Assembly (NCBI RefSeq): GCF_014699055.1
Contig: NZ_JACXAC010000001.1
Location: 959,992 to 1,023,991, forward strand
Direction of reading: 5' to 3'
Source: Hymenobacter armeniacus
Lineage (GTDB): Bacteria > Bacteroidota > Bacteroidia > Cytophagales > Hymenobacteraceae
DNA length: 64,000 nt
The position numbers and the translations under genes were made by a program. The notes below the pieces were generated by a model, which was given only the letters and a program-made list of their open reading frames with translations, did no database searches and was not told the origin of the DNA. Position 1 is the stretch's first letter. The number at the start of each line of letters is the position of its first letter. Positions 18,686 to 27,577 of the stretch are shown in pieces.

Positions 18686-19153
18686 ATGGATACTGCCAAT
18701 AATTCCAACCAAGCATTCAGCGAATTGCTCGCCATTGCGCACACCGGCGCCAAAGGCTACCAAGAGGCCGCCGAAGGTGCCAGCAACCCCCAAATCAAAG
18801 CCGAGCTCAGCCAGCTCTCGCAGCAACGCGCGCAGTTTGAGTCGCAGCTGCAGCAGCAAGCCAACCGCCTGGGCGTGGCCGGCGATGCCGTGGGGGGCGT
18901 AGAAGCCGCCGTGACCGAAGCCGCCGCTGCCGTGCACCGCGGCTGGATTAACCTCAAGTCGGCCATTACCGGGCAGAGCGACTCGGCCATTCTGGGCGAG
19001 TGCGAAACCGGCGACGCCACCGCCCTCACGGCCTACGAAGCGGCGCTGAAATCGAACCTGCCGAGCGACGTGCGCTCCGTAGTGGAGCAGCAGCACGGCC
19101 AGATTCTGGCCGCCAAAAACAAAATCACCCAGTTGAAAGGCCAAGTCAAATAA
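18686..19153 (+). CDS. DUF2383 / PA2169-family four-helix-bundle protein
   Basis: 155 aa, all-helical and Gln/Ala-rich, with the family pattern LLAIAHTGAKGYQEAAEGAS near the N-terminus and AVHRGWINLKSAITGQSD in the middle. This ferritin-like family (about 150 aa) is common in bacteria and its function is unknown; stress association has been proposed. It stands alone between the AI-2E transporter and the exonuclease gene, and its own terminator follows. Confidence 0.82.
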   Translation: MDTANNSNQAFSELLAIAHTGAKGYQEAAEGASNPQIKAELSQLSQQRAQFESQLQQQANRLGVAGDAVGGVEAAVTEAAAAVHRGWINLKSAITGQSDSAILGECETGDATALTAYEAALKSNLPSDVRSVVEQQHGQILAAKNKITQLKGQVK

Positions 19154-19241
19154 TTTAGTAAACAGTTAGTAGAGAGCAGTCAACAGGACGTTTATTTATC
19201 CTAACGCGAACTGGTCACTGCTCACTGATAACTGACAACTG

Positions 19242-19273
19242 AAAAAAGGCAGCCTAGTAAGGCTGCCTTTTTT
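19242..19273 (+). terminator. Terminator of the DUF2383 gene
   Basis: AAAAAAGGCAGCC, loop TAGTAA, GGCTGCCTTTTTT. A perfect stem with T run. The region before it (19160-19240) carries low-complexity CAACTGACAACT-type sequence. Confidence 0.85.
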
Positions 19274-19336
19274 CATGCAACCTTCTGCCGGGCTAAGTTT
19301 GTTAGCTTTCCTACCGACCACCTACTGCGCCGCGAT

Positions 19337-20821
19337 TTGTACGCCATCATCGACCTTGAAACCACCGGCGGGCAGCCCACCCAGGACCGCATCACCGAAA
19401 TCGCCATCTACATCCACGACGGCGAAAAAATCGTGGATGAGTACGCCACTTTGCTCAACCCCGGCCGGGCCATTCCGCCGTTCATCACGCAGCTCACCGG
19501 CATCACCAACGACATGGTGAGCGACGCCCCCAAGTTCCACGAGGTGGCCAAGAAAGTGGTGGAAATGACCGAAGGCTGCGTCTTTGTGGCCCACAACGTG
19601 CGGTTCGACTACTCGTTTTTGAAGAAGGAATTCGCCGACCTGGGCTACAACTACTCGCGCAAAACGCTGTGCACCGTGCGCCTCTCGCGCAGCCTCATTC
19701 CGGGCCAGCCCAGCTACAGCCTGGGCAAGCTGTGCCAAAACATCGGCATTCCGCTGCAGGACCGGCACCGCGCCGCCGGCGATGCCCACGCCACGGCCCT
19801 GCTCTTCGGCAAGCTGCTGAAGATTACCAACGAAAGCGAGGACCTGCCCCACGGCACCAACACCAGCCACACCTTGGCCCGGGTGGATGCCCTGGCCCCC
19901 GCCGGCCGCCGGCCCGACGGCACCAAAGCCCCCAAGCCCAAGCGCGTAGCGGCGATGCAGGAGGCCATTCGCACGGCGCTGCTGCCGCCGCTGGTGTCGC
20001 CGGAGCTGGTGGCCAGTCTGCCCCAGGCCACGGGCGTGTACTATTTCCACAACGAGGCCGGCGAGGTCATTTACGTGGGCAAGAGCATCAACATTTACAA
20101 GCGCATTCAGCAGCACTTTGCCATCGATGTGAAGTCGCGCAAGAGCTTGGAGTTTAAGAATTCCATTGCCGACATTACCTGGGAGTTGACTGGTTCGGAA
20201 CTGGTGGCGCTGCTGTACGAGTCGCACCTGATTAAGCAGATGAAGCCGGCCTACAACCGGGCCCAGCGACGCTCGGTGTTTCCGGCGGGCATCTACCTGC
20301 GCGTGGATGAGCAGGGCTACAAGCGCTTGGCTTACGGCCGTGCCGATGCCCGCAACGCCGAGATTCCCATCATCGCGCTGGGCAACCAGTATAAGGCGCA
20401 GGGTTTTTTGTACCACAAAGTGGCCAAGTACAACCTGTGCCAGAAGCTGTGCGGCCTCTACAAAACCACTGGCCCCTGCTTCGACTACCAAGTGCACCGC
20501 TGCCAGGGCGCCTGCGTGGGCCAGGAGCCGCCCGAGAGCTACAACCAGCGCGTGGACGAGGCCATCGACAGCATCAGCTACGAGCACGAAAGCTTTGTGG
20601 TGATTGGGCCGGGCCGCACGGAGCTGGAAAAGAGCATCGTGCTGGTGGAAAACGGGCGCTACCGCGGTTTCGCATTCGTCGACGAAACGTTTTCAGCCCG
20701 CAAGTTGGCCGATTTCCGCGACGTGATTCAGCCCTACACCGACAACAAGGACATTCAGCAGATTATCCGGCAGCACTTGCGCACCAAGCGGAAAGGCGAA
20801 AAAGTGAAGGTTTTTGGGTAG
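19337..20821 (+). CDS. DEDDh exonuclease / GIY-YIG nuclease fusion (Cho/UvrC-like)
   Basis: 494 aa. Residues 1-165 form a DnaQ-type 3'-5' exonuclease with a full DEDDh set (D6, E8, D91, H144, D149; seen in AIIDLETTGG, HNVRFDYSFL and HRAAGDAHA). Residues about 230-310 form a GIY-YIG endonuclease like the N-terminus of UvrC (ATGVYYFHNEAGEVIYVGKS, then ELVALLYESHLIKQMKPAYN). A UvrC-like cysteine cluster (CQKLCGLYK, GPCFDY, HRCQGAC) follows. Such fusions are thought to act in DNA repair or end processing. The start is TTG at 19337; a box TAGCTTTC at 19302-19309 would place the transcript start close by. Confidence 0.85.
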   Translation: MYAIIDLETTGGQPTQDRITEIAIYIHDGEKIVDEYATLLNPGRAIPPFITQLTGITNDMVSDAPKFHEVAKKVVEMTEGCVFVAHNVRFDYSFLKKEFADLGYNYSRKTLCTVRLSRSLIPGQPSYSLGKLCQNIGIPLQDRHRAAGDAHATALLFGKLLKITNESEDLPHGTNTSHTLARVDALAPAGRRPDGTKAPKPKRVAAMQEAIRTALLPPLVSPELVASLPQATGVYYFHNEAGEVIYVGKSINIYKRIQQHFAIDVKSRKSLEFKNSIADITWELTGSELVALLYESHLIKQMKPAYNRAQRRSVFPAGIYLRVDEQGYKRLAYGRADARNAEIPIIALGNQYKAQGFLYHKVAKYNLCQKLCGLYKTTGPCFDYQVHRCQGACVGQEPPESYNQRVDEAIDSISYEHESFVVIGPGRTELEKSIVLVENGRYRGFAFVDETFSARKLADFRDVIQPYTDNKDIQQIIRQHLRTKRKGEKVKVFG

Positions 20822-20838
20822 GGTTTGTGTCGGCCATG

Positions 20839-20877
20839 AAAAAAGCCGCTGCAGAGATTCTGCAGCGGCTTTTTTTT
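20839..20877. terminator. Bidirectional terminator between the exonuclease fusion and acs
   Basis: AAAAAAGCCGCTGCAGA, loop GAT, TCTGCAGCGGCTTTTTT. The 17-bp stem has T runs on both strands and serves the two convergent genes. Confidence 0.9.
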
Positions 20878-20897
20878 ATGACCAGGAATTTTCAGGC

Positions 20898-22811
20898 TTA
20901 CTTTTTCCCGGCCAGAATCTCGTCCACCACCAGCGGGTCGAGCAGCGTGGTCACGTCGCCGAGGTTGCTGGTTTCGCCCTCGGCCACTTTGCGCAGGATG
21001 CGGCGCATGATTTTGCCGGAACGGGTTTTGGGCAGGCCCGACACGAGCTGAATCTTGTCGGGCTTGGCGATGCGGCCAATCTGGGCCACCACGGCTTCGA
21101 TGATGCTGGCCTCGGTGCGCTGGATGTCGATGTCGGTGGTGGGCACGCCGTTCTGGCAAATGACGTAGGCGTAGATGCCCTGGCCTTTCACGTCGTGCGG
21201 GTAGCCCACCACGGCACTTTCCACCACAAACTCGCTCTCGTTGATGGCATTTTCGATTTCGGCCGTGCCGAAGCGGTGGCCGCTCACGTTGATGACGTCG
21301 TCGACGCGGCCGATGATGCGGTAGAGGCCGTTTTCGTCGCGCCGGGCGCCGTCGCCGGTGAAATAGTAGCCGGGATAGGGCTGGAAGTACGTTTGGCGGG
21401 CGCGCTCGTGGTCGCCCCAGGTGGTGCGAATGACGCCCGGCCAGCTGCCTTTGAGGGCGAGGTAGCCCTCCTGGTCGTTGCCTTCAATTTCGGTGCCGTC
21501 CTGGTTGAGTAGCACGGGCTGCACGCCCGGCAGCGGCAGGCCGGCGCGGGCCGGCACCGAGGGCGTAATGCCGGCCATGGCCGAAATCATGATGCCGCCG
21601 GTTTCGGTTTGCCACCACGTGTCCACGATGGGGCAGCGGCCCTTGCCCACGTGCTGGTGGTACCAGTGCCAGGCTTCCTCGTTGATGGGCTCGCCCACCG
21701 AGCCCAGAATGCGCAGGCTGTGCAGTGAATACGCCAACACGTGGTCGATTGGCGCGCTCATGAGCGAACGAATGGCCGTGGGCGCGGTGTAGAAAATGGT
21801 GACGTGGTGCTTGTCAATCACCTCCCAGAAGCGGCCCGGCGACGGAAACGTGGGCACGCCCTCAAACAGCAGCGTGGTGCCACCGGCCAGCAACGGCCCA
21901 TACAGCCCGTAGGTGTGGCCCGTGACCCAGCCAATGTCGGCCGTGCACCAGAACACGTCGTTTTCTTCCACCTGAAACACGTTGCGGAACGTGTAGTCGG
22001 CCCACACCATGTAGCCGGCCTGGGTGTGCACCACGCCCTTGGGCTTGCCGGTGCTGCCGCTGGTGTAGAGGATGAACAGCGGGTCTTCGGCCACCATTTC
22101 GACGGGCGGGCAGTCTTTGGCCACGTCCTTCACCTCGTCGTGGTACCACACGTCGCGGCCGTCCTGCCACTGCACGGGCCAGCCGGTGTGCTCCACCACG
22201 ATGACGCGGCGCACGCCGGGGCAGCTTTGCAGGGCTTCGTCCACCACGCCTTTCACCGGAATTTGCTTGGCGCCGCGGTTCAGGCCGTCGGCGGTGAGGA
22301 CGAAGGCCGCGTCGGCGTCGTTGATGCGGTCGGCAATGGCCGTGGCCGAGAAGCCCGCAAACACCACCGAATGCACCGCCCCGATGCGGGCGCAGGCCAG
22401 CACGGCCACGGCCAGCTGCGGAATCATGGGCAGGTAGAGCACTACCCGGTCGCCTTTCTGCACGCCGTTTTTCAGCAGCACGTTGGCAAACTGGCACACT
22501 TGCTCGTGCAGCTCGCGGTAGGTGAGGCGCAGGTGGCGGGTTTTGGGGTCGTTGGGCTCGAAAATGATGGCCAGCTTGTTGGCGCGGGTGGCCAAGTGGC
22601 GGTCCAGGCAGTTTTCGGTGATGTTGAGGCGCGCCCCGTCAAACCAAGTGCTGGTGCCGGCCGGCGAAAACTCGCCGCCGCGCACGGTGTCCCACTTTTT
22701 GCGCCAGGTGAAGGGCTCGGCCGCTGCTGCCCAAAAAGCGTCGGGGTCCTGAACGGAGTGCTGGTAATCGGCGTGGTATTCTTCGAGGGTGCGGGTGCGC
22801 GTGGCGGACAT
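20898..22811 (-). CDS. acs: Acetate-CoA ligase (acetyl-CoA synthetase)
   Basis: 637 aa, the standard length. It converts acetate, ATP and CoA into acetyl-CoA through acetyl-AMP. The ANL superfamily core is complete: the P-loop YTSGSTGKPKGVVHT, the DTWWQTETGG motif of acetate-specific enzymes, YFTGDGARRDENG, and the C-terminal hinge GRVDDVINVSGHRFGTAEIE. The catalytic lysine lies in PKTRSGKIMRR, the site usually controlled by acetylation. The ATG at 22811 is chosen over a TTG two codons upstream. A paralogous acyl-CoA synthetase gene sits directly upstream. Confidence 0.95.
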   Translation of the reverse strand: MSATRTRTLEEYHADYQHSVQDPDAFWAAAAEPFTWRKKWDTVRGGEFSPAGTSTWFDGARLNITENCLDRHLATRANKLAIIFEPNDPKTRHLRLTYRELHEQVCQFANVLLKNGVQKGDRVVLYLPMIPQLAVAVLACARIGAVHSVVFAGFSATAIADRINDADAAFVLTADGLNRGAKQIPVKGVVDEALQSCPGVRRVIVVEHTGWPVQWQDGRDVWYHDEVKDVAKDCPPVEMVAEDPLFILYTSGSTGKPKGVVHTQAGYMVWADYTFRNVFQVEENDVFWCTADIGWVTGHTYGLYGPLLAGGTTLLFEGVPTFPSPGRFWEVIDKHHVTIFYTAPTAIRSLMSAPIDHVLAYSLHSLRILGSVGEPINEEAWHWYHQHVGKGRCPIVDTWWQTETGGIMISAMAGITPSVPARAGLPLPGVQPVLLNQDGTEIEGNDQEGYLALKGSWPGVIRTTWGDHERARQTYFQPYPGYYFTGDGARRDENGLYRIIGRVDDVINVSGHRFGTAEIENAINESEFVVESAVVGYPHDVKGQGIYAYVICQNGVPTTDIDIQRTEASIIEAVVAQIGRIAKPDKIQLVSGLPKTRSGKIMRRILRKVAEGETSNLGDVTTLLDPLVVDEILAGKK

Positions 22812-22898
22812 GGACAAAGACTAGGTGTTGGGCGTTGGGAAGGGATAAGGCGGAAGCCCCCTAAGGAATGCGCAAGAATAATGGGTAAGTCCCCTTTT

Positions 22899-24821
22899 CT
22901 AAGCAGCCGTCGTGCTTTCGAAGGCCAAACCGATGCCGCGCCGCATCAGGCCAGCCCGGATTTCGTCCAGAATGAGCGGGTCGTCGATGGTGGCGGGCAG
23001 GGCAAACGCTTCGCCGTCGGCCAGCTGGCGCAGGGTTTTGCGCAGAATTTTACCGGAGCGGGTTTTGGGCAGGCGCTTCACCGCCACCGCCTGCCGGAAG
23101 CAGGCCACCGCGCCAATGCGGGCGCGCACCGCCGCCACCAGCTCCTGCTCCAGCGTCTCCTCTCCTATCATGTGGCCGTCCTTCAGCACCACCAGCCCCA
23201 CGGGAATTTGCCCTTTCAGGGCGTCGGCAATGCCCAGCACGGCGCACTCGGCCACGGCCGGATGGGCGGCCAGAATTTCTTCAATCTCACCGGTGCTCAG
23301 GCGATGGCCGGCCACGTTGATGACGTCGTCGACGCGGCCCATGATGTAGGTGTAGCCTTCCGTGTCGCGGTAGCCGCCGTCGCCGCTGAAGTAGTAGCCG
23401 GGAAAAGGTTCGAGGTAGGCTTGGTAGCGCTCGGTGTCGTTCCAGAGCGTGGGAAAGCAGCCGGGCGGCAGCGGCAGCTTCACGGCCACCAGGCCGGTGA
23501 TGCCGGCGGGCTGGGGCTGGCCGGCTTCATCGAGAATGTGTACGTCGTAGCCGGGCACGGGGTGGCCGGCGCTGCCGGCGCGGGGCGGCGGCATGCCTTC
23601 CAGCCCGGCCAGGGTGGCCAGCATGGGCCAGCCGCTCTCGGTTTGCCACCAGTGGTCGATGACCGGCACGCCCAGCACCTGCCGGGCCCACTCGTAAGTA
23701 GCGGGGTCGCAGCGCTCGCCGGCCAGAAACAGGTGGCGCAGGCTGCTGAGGTCGTACTGGCGGGCCAGCGCGCCATCGGGGTCTTCCTTCTTGATGGCGC
23801 GAATGGCAGTGGGCGCCGTGAACATTACGCTGGCCCGGTGCTGGCTGACGAGGCGCCAAAACGTGCCCGCATCGGGCGTGCGCACGGGTTTTCCTTCAAA
23901 TAAGACCGTGGTAGCGCCGCGCAGCAGCGGCCCATACACGATGTAAGAATGGCCCACGGCCCAGCCGATGTCGGAACCGGTGAAGATGACTTCGCCGGGG
24001 GCGAGGTCGTAGATAGCTTCCATGCTGAAGCGCAGGGCCACGGCGTGGCCGCCGTGGTCACGCACCACGCCCTTGGGCCGGCCGGTGGTGCCGCTGGTAT
24101 ACAGAATGTAGAGCGGGTGCGTGGCGGGCACCGGCACGGCCGGCACGGGTTCGGCACGCAGCAAAGTATCAAAATCAACATCCACCTCCGGCTGCAGCTC
24201 GGCCTTCACAAACGGCCGCTGGCACACCACCACGTGGGCCGGCTGGTGCGTGGCGCTGGCCCGGGCTTCGTCCACCAATGGCTTGTAGGGGATGATGCGG
24301 TCGAACTCCATCCCGCCCGAGGCACAAACAATGACCTTGGGCCGGGCATCGTCAATCCGCACGGCCAGCTCGTGCGGCGCGAAGCCCCCAAACACCACCG
24401 AATGAATGGCCCCGATGCGGGCGCAGGCCAGCATGGCCACCACGGCCTCGGGCATGTTGGGCATGTAAATGATGACCCGGTCGCCGAGCTGCACGCCCAG
24501 TTCGCGCAGGCCGCCGGCAAAGCGGGCGGTCAGGTCCAGCAGTTCGGCATAGGTGTAGGTGCGCAGGGTGTGGGTGACGGGCGAGTCGTAAATCAGAGCC
24601 GGCTGGTCGGCGCGGCCGTGCTGCACGTGGTAGTCGAGGCAGAGAAAGGCAGTGTTCATCTCCCCATCCGCGAACCAGCGAAAATGCCCGTTTTCGTCCT
24701 GGCTGAGCACTTCCCGAGGGGCTTTGTTCCAGTGCAGGTGAGCGGCCTGGTTGGCCCAGAAGCCCGCCGGGTCGGCGAGGCTGGCGGCGTGGGCCGCGGC
24801 GTAAGAACAAGCTCGTTTCAT
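22899..24821 (-). CDS. prpE: Propionyl-CoA synthetase-like acyl-CoA ligase
   Basis: 640 aa, paralogous to the acs next to it. The motif YTSGTTGRPKGVVRDHGGHA with the RDHGGHAVAL continuation, and the substrate motif DHWWQTESGW in place of DTWWQTETGG, are features of propionyl-CoA synthetases (PrpE/ACSS3). It ends in LPKTRSGKILRKTLRQLADG with the catalytic lysine. The likely role is activation of propionate or other short acids. The start MKRACSYAAAH at 24821 is chosen; 11 in-frame residues upstream are not typical. It is probably co-transcribed with acs (87-nt gap). Confidence 0.82.
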   Translation of the reverse strand: MKRACSYAAAHAASLADPAGFWANQAAHLHWNKAPREVLSQDENGHFRWFADGEMNTAFLCLDYHVQHGRADQPALIYDSPVTHTLRTYTYAELLDLTARFAGGLRELGVQLGDRVIIYMPNMPEAVVAMLACARIGAIHSVVFGGFAPHELAVRIDDARPKVIVCASGGMEFDRIIPYKPLVDEARASATHQPAHVVVCQRPFVKAELQPEVDVDFDTLLRAEPVPAVPVPATHPLYILYTSGTTGRPKGVVRDHGGHAVALRFSMEAIYDLAPGEVIFTGSDIGWAVGHSYIVYGPLLRGATTVLFEGKPVRTPDAGTFWRLVSQHRASVMFTAPTAIRAIKKEDPDGALARQYDLSSLRHLFLAGERCDPATYEWARQVLGVPVIDHWWQTESGWPMLATLAGLEGMPPPRAGSAGHPVPGYDVHILDEAGQPQPAGITGLVAVKLPLPPGCFPTLWNDTERYQAYLEPFPGYYFSGDGGYRDTEGYTYIMGRVDDVINVAGHRLSTGEIEEILAAHPAVAECAVLGIADALKGQIPVGLVVLKDGHMIGEETLEQELVAAVRARIGAVACFRQAVAVKRLPKTRSGKILRKTLRQLADGEAFALPATIDDPLILDEIRAGLMRRGIGLAFESTTAA

Positions 24822-24869
24822 GGCGGGTGGGAATTTGATGAGAGTGGGGAGCACGGCGTCAATTTAGTA

Positions 24870-24905
24870 AAAAACCCGCCGGGCGCAGTGCCCGGCGGGT
24901 TTTTA
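24870..24905 (-). terminator. Terminator of the MFS transporter gene
   Basis: AAAAAACCCGCCGGGC, loop GCAGT, GCCCGGCGGGTTTTT. A perfect stem located 17 nt beyond the MFS stop codon, between it and the acyl-CoA ligase gene. Confidence 0.88.
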
Positions 24906-24922
24906 ATTCCCAGCCGCTCAGC

Positions 24923-26392
24923 CTACTCCATGATGCGCACGTTGCGCGAATCCTTCATCAGGGCCGAGCCAATTATCCAGCACAGGGCGGCAATCAGAAC
25001 CGGATAAATCAGGCCCGACAGAGCCGCGTGTTCCTTGAAGAATGTGCCCGCGGGCTGGGCTTTGGCCCACACGGCTATCCAAGTGGCCACCAGCGGCACG
25101 AAGCCGCCGAAGATGCCGTTGCCAATGTGGTAGGGTACCGAGAGCGAAGTGTAGCGCACTTTGGTGGGAAACAGCTCGACCAGATAAGCGGCGATGGGAC
25201 CGTACACCATGGTCACGAACAACACCAAGCAGAAGGTGAGCACCGTCATCATGAACAGATTGGGCGCCAAGGCTTTCGACACGGCTTCTACGGCTTTGCC
25301 AGCGGCGTCGACGGTGGCGGGGGTTACTTCGGTGAGGGGGCCGGCGTAGGCTTTCAGCCCATAGAAAAGCGGCACCGTGAACAGGGCCGCGCACAGCATG
25401 CCGGCCATGATGATGCGCTTGCGCCCGATGCGGTCGGAAAGCGAGCCGAAATAAATGAACAGCGGCGTGGCCAATACCATACTGGCCACCAGCACGATGC
25501 TGGCATCGATGAGGTCCAGCTTCAGCGCGTTCTGCATGAAGGAATAGGCGTAGAACTGGCTGGTGTAGAACACCACGCCCTGCCCCATAGTGGCCCCAAA
25601 CAGCGCAATGAGCACCAGCCGACGGTTCACGGGGTTCAGAAACGAGTCGCGCAGCGGACTGGTGCTGGTTTTGCCCTCAGCCTTGGCTTTGGCAAACAGC
25701 GGCGACTCGTGCAGCTGCTTCCGGATGTAGTACGAGGCCACAATGAGCACGCCCGAGAGCAGGAACGGGATGCGCCAGCCCCAGGTCTTGAAGTCGGCGT
25801 CGGGCATGGCTTTTTTGGTGAGCACGATGACCAGAATGCTCAGGATGAGGCCGGCCGTGGCCGTAATCTGGATGTAGCTGGTGAAGTAGCCGCGGCGCTT
25901 GTCGGGCGCGTACTCGGCCACGTAGGTGGCGGCGCCGCCGTACTCACCACCCAGCGCCAGGCCCTGAAACAGGCGCAGCACCAGCACGATGGCCGGCGCC
26001 ACCCAGCCGATTTTGTCGTAGCTGGGCACCAGGCCGGTGGCCACGGTGGCCCCGCCCATCATCAGCAGCGTCACCAGGAAGGTGTATTTGCGCCCAATCA
26101 TGTCGCCGATGCGGCCAAACACCACCGCCCCGAACGGCCGCACAATGAAGCCCACCCCAAACACGGCCAGCGCCCCCAACAGGGTTTCCTCAGGCTTGCC
26201 CTTCGAGCCAAACAGCACCGGCCCGATGATGGCCGCCAGTGAGCCGAAAATGTAGAAATCGTACCACTCGATAACGGTTCCGACCGATGAGGCGGTGATG
26301 ACCTTCCAGATGGTTTTTTCGTCGACGCTGTTGTTATCGTGCGCCGCCGGGGCATCCCCCACGTCGGGCGAGATGGGTAAACGTTGTTCCAT
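24923..26392 (-). CDS. MFS transporter, metabolite:H+ symporter (MHS) type
   Basis: 489 aa with 12 predicted membrane helices. The N-terminal signature IEWYDFYIFGSLAAIIGPVL and the two loops GRIGDMIGRKYTF and GSLSDRIGRKRIIM are typical of the MHS family (ShiA, ProP, KgtP types), proton symporters for organic acids, betaines or shikimate. A longer-than-usual segment of about 40 residues sits between helices 9 and 10 (AGPLTEVTPATVDAAGK). The ATG at 26392 (MEQRLPISPD) is used; further in-frame codons upstream look non-coding. Next to acs and prpE, a short organic acid is a reasonable guess for its substrate. Confidence 0.85.
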   Translation of the reverse strand: MEQRLPISPDVGDAPAAHDNNSVDEKTIWKVITASSVGTVIEWYDFYIFGSLAAIIGPVLFGSKGKPEETLLGALAVFGVGFIVRPFGAVVFGRIGDMIGRKYTFLVTLLMMGGATVATGLVPSYDKIGWVAPAIVLVLRLFQGLALGGEYGGAATYVAEYAPDKRRGYFTSYIQITATAGLILSILVIVLTKKAMPDADFKTWGWRIPFLLSGVLIVASYYIRKQLHESPLFAKAKAEGKTSTSPLRDSFLNPVNRRLVLIALFGATMGQGVVFYTSQFYAYSFMQNALKLDLIDASIVLVASMVLATPLFIYFGSLSDRIGRKRIIMAGMLCAALFTVPLFYGLKAYAGPLTEVTPATVDAAGKAVEAVSKALAPNLFMMTVLTFCLVLFVTMVYGPIAAYLVELFPTKVRYTSLSVPYHIGNGIFGGFVPLVATWIAVWAKAQPAGTFFKEHAALSGLIYPVLIAALCWIIGSALMKDSRNVRIME

Positions 26393-26575
26393 GTAGTTCG
26401 CAGCCTGATGGGTAAATGGGAATCCGGGCGGCAACATACAACCCAATGGCGAACGGAATTGGGGAGATAGGTGCGGAAGTGCAATGAAATGCGCCGAAGC
26501 CATGCCTGCCGTTGTGGCATAGCGGGCATTTTTGTGGCTCGTGTTTGCACAATGCCCTGAGCATCATCTGCTGCG

Positions 26576-27520
26576 CTATTTCTCTTCCGCCAGCACGGTG
26601 GCCAGCAGCGCATCCACCGCCAGGCCCAAGCGGCGCAGGTCCAGGCGGGCCAGCGTATCGGAAGCCTCGTGGTAGCTGCGGTTGCGGTAAAAGGCCGTAT
26701 CGGTGAGCAGCACGGCCGGGTAATCGAATTTCCAGTAGTTGAGGTGGTCGGAGAAGTCGATGCCCGGCAGCCAGGCCGGGGCTTTGAAGCGCTTCACCGG
26801 CAGGGCCGCGGCCGCCCGGTAGTGCCGCGCAAACCGCCGGCCGAAACGGCCGTTGCCGAATTTCTGGGCCACGGTCACGTAGTTGCCCCGGCTGCCGTAA
26901 ATGAATTTTAGCGGCCAGATGGGGTAGCGCTGGGAACCCCGGCGGTCGTCGAAATAACCCAGCATTTCGAGCGATACCATGCCCCGCACCGGTACGCCCG
27001 CCGCTTTGAGCGAAGCCGCGTGCACATAGCTGCCCATTTGCGGGGTCCGGAAAAACGGGGGTTCTTCCAGCGTGTAGGCCACCAAATCGATGCGGTACGG
27101 CACTGTTTTTTCCTGCCCGAGCAGACGGGCCAGCTCTAGCAGGGCCGCCACGCCGGTGCCGTTGTCGTCGGCGCCGGGCTGGTCGCCGCACACGTCGTAG
27201 TGCGCCCCGATGATGAGCCGGGGGCCGTCGGTGGGCCCAAACGAGGCGGTGACGTTGCGGTAGGTTTGGCCCTGCACCGTGTAGGGCTGGTCGGCCACGG
27301 CGTAAGCGCCGGCGGTGCGAAGCTCGCGCCCGATGAAAGCCGCCACCGATTCCAACACCACGGGGTGAACGTAGTTGCGCGGCTGTGGCGTGCCGGTGAG
27401 CACCCGCAGGTGCTGGCGCAGCCGGGCCGTGTCGGCCAGCGGCGCGGGGTTTTCGGTGGCAGCCGCAGCGCCGGGCGCTAGCAGGCACGCCAATAGTGCC
27501 GGGAGAAAAAACCGCTTCAT
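26576..27520 (-). CDS. Secreted M28-family zinc peptidase
   Basis: 314 aa with a signal peptide (MKRFFLPALLACLLAPGAAA). The M28 aminopeptidase metal ligands are visible: His and Asp in IIGAHYDVCG, bridging Asp in QPGADDNGTGVAALLELA, catalytic Glu in YTLEEPPFF, a further acidic residue in VSLEMLGYFDD, and His in SYHEASDTL. It should release N-terminal amino acids or process peptides in the periplasm or outside. No T9SS C-terminal domain is present, so the periplasm or Sec-only release is likely. Divergent from the next gene. Confidence 0.87.
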   Translation of the reverse strand: MKRFFLPALLACLLAPGAAAATENPAPLADTARLRQHLRVLTGTPQPRNYVHPVVLESVAAFIGRELRTAGAYAVADQPYTVQGQTYRNVTASFGPTDGPRLIIGAHYDVCGDQPGADDNGTGVAALLELARLLGQEKTVPYRIDLVAYTLEEPPFFRTPQMGSYVHAASLKAAGVPVRGMVSLEMLGYFDDRRGSQRYPIWPLKFIYGSRGNYVTVAQKFGNGRFGRRFARHYRAAAALPVKRFKAPAWLPGIDFSDHLNYWKFDYPAVLLTDTAFYRNRSYHEASDTLARLDLRRLGLAVDALLATVLAEEK

Positions 27521-27534
27521 GCAGCCAAGCTACT

Positions 27535-27542
27535 TAGCTTTG
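27535..27542 (+). promoter_or_regulatory. -7 box upstream of the flavin reductase-like gene
   Basis: TAGCTTTG, a full match to TAnnTTTG, located 35 nt before the ATG at 27578. No clear -33 TTG at the usual distance. Confidence 0.4.
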
Positions 27543-27577
27543 GCCACCCAAGCTCGGTGCATCGCACGCAAACTCTC

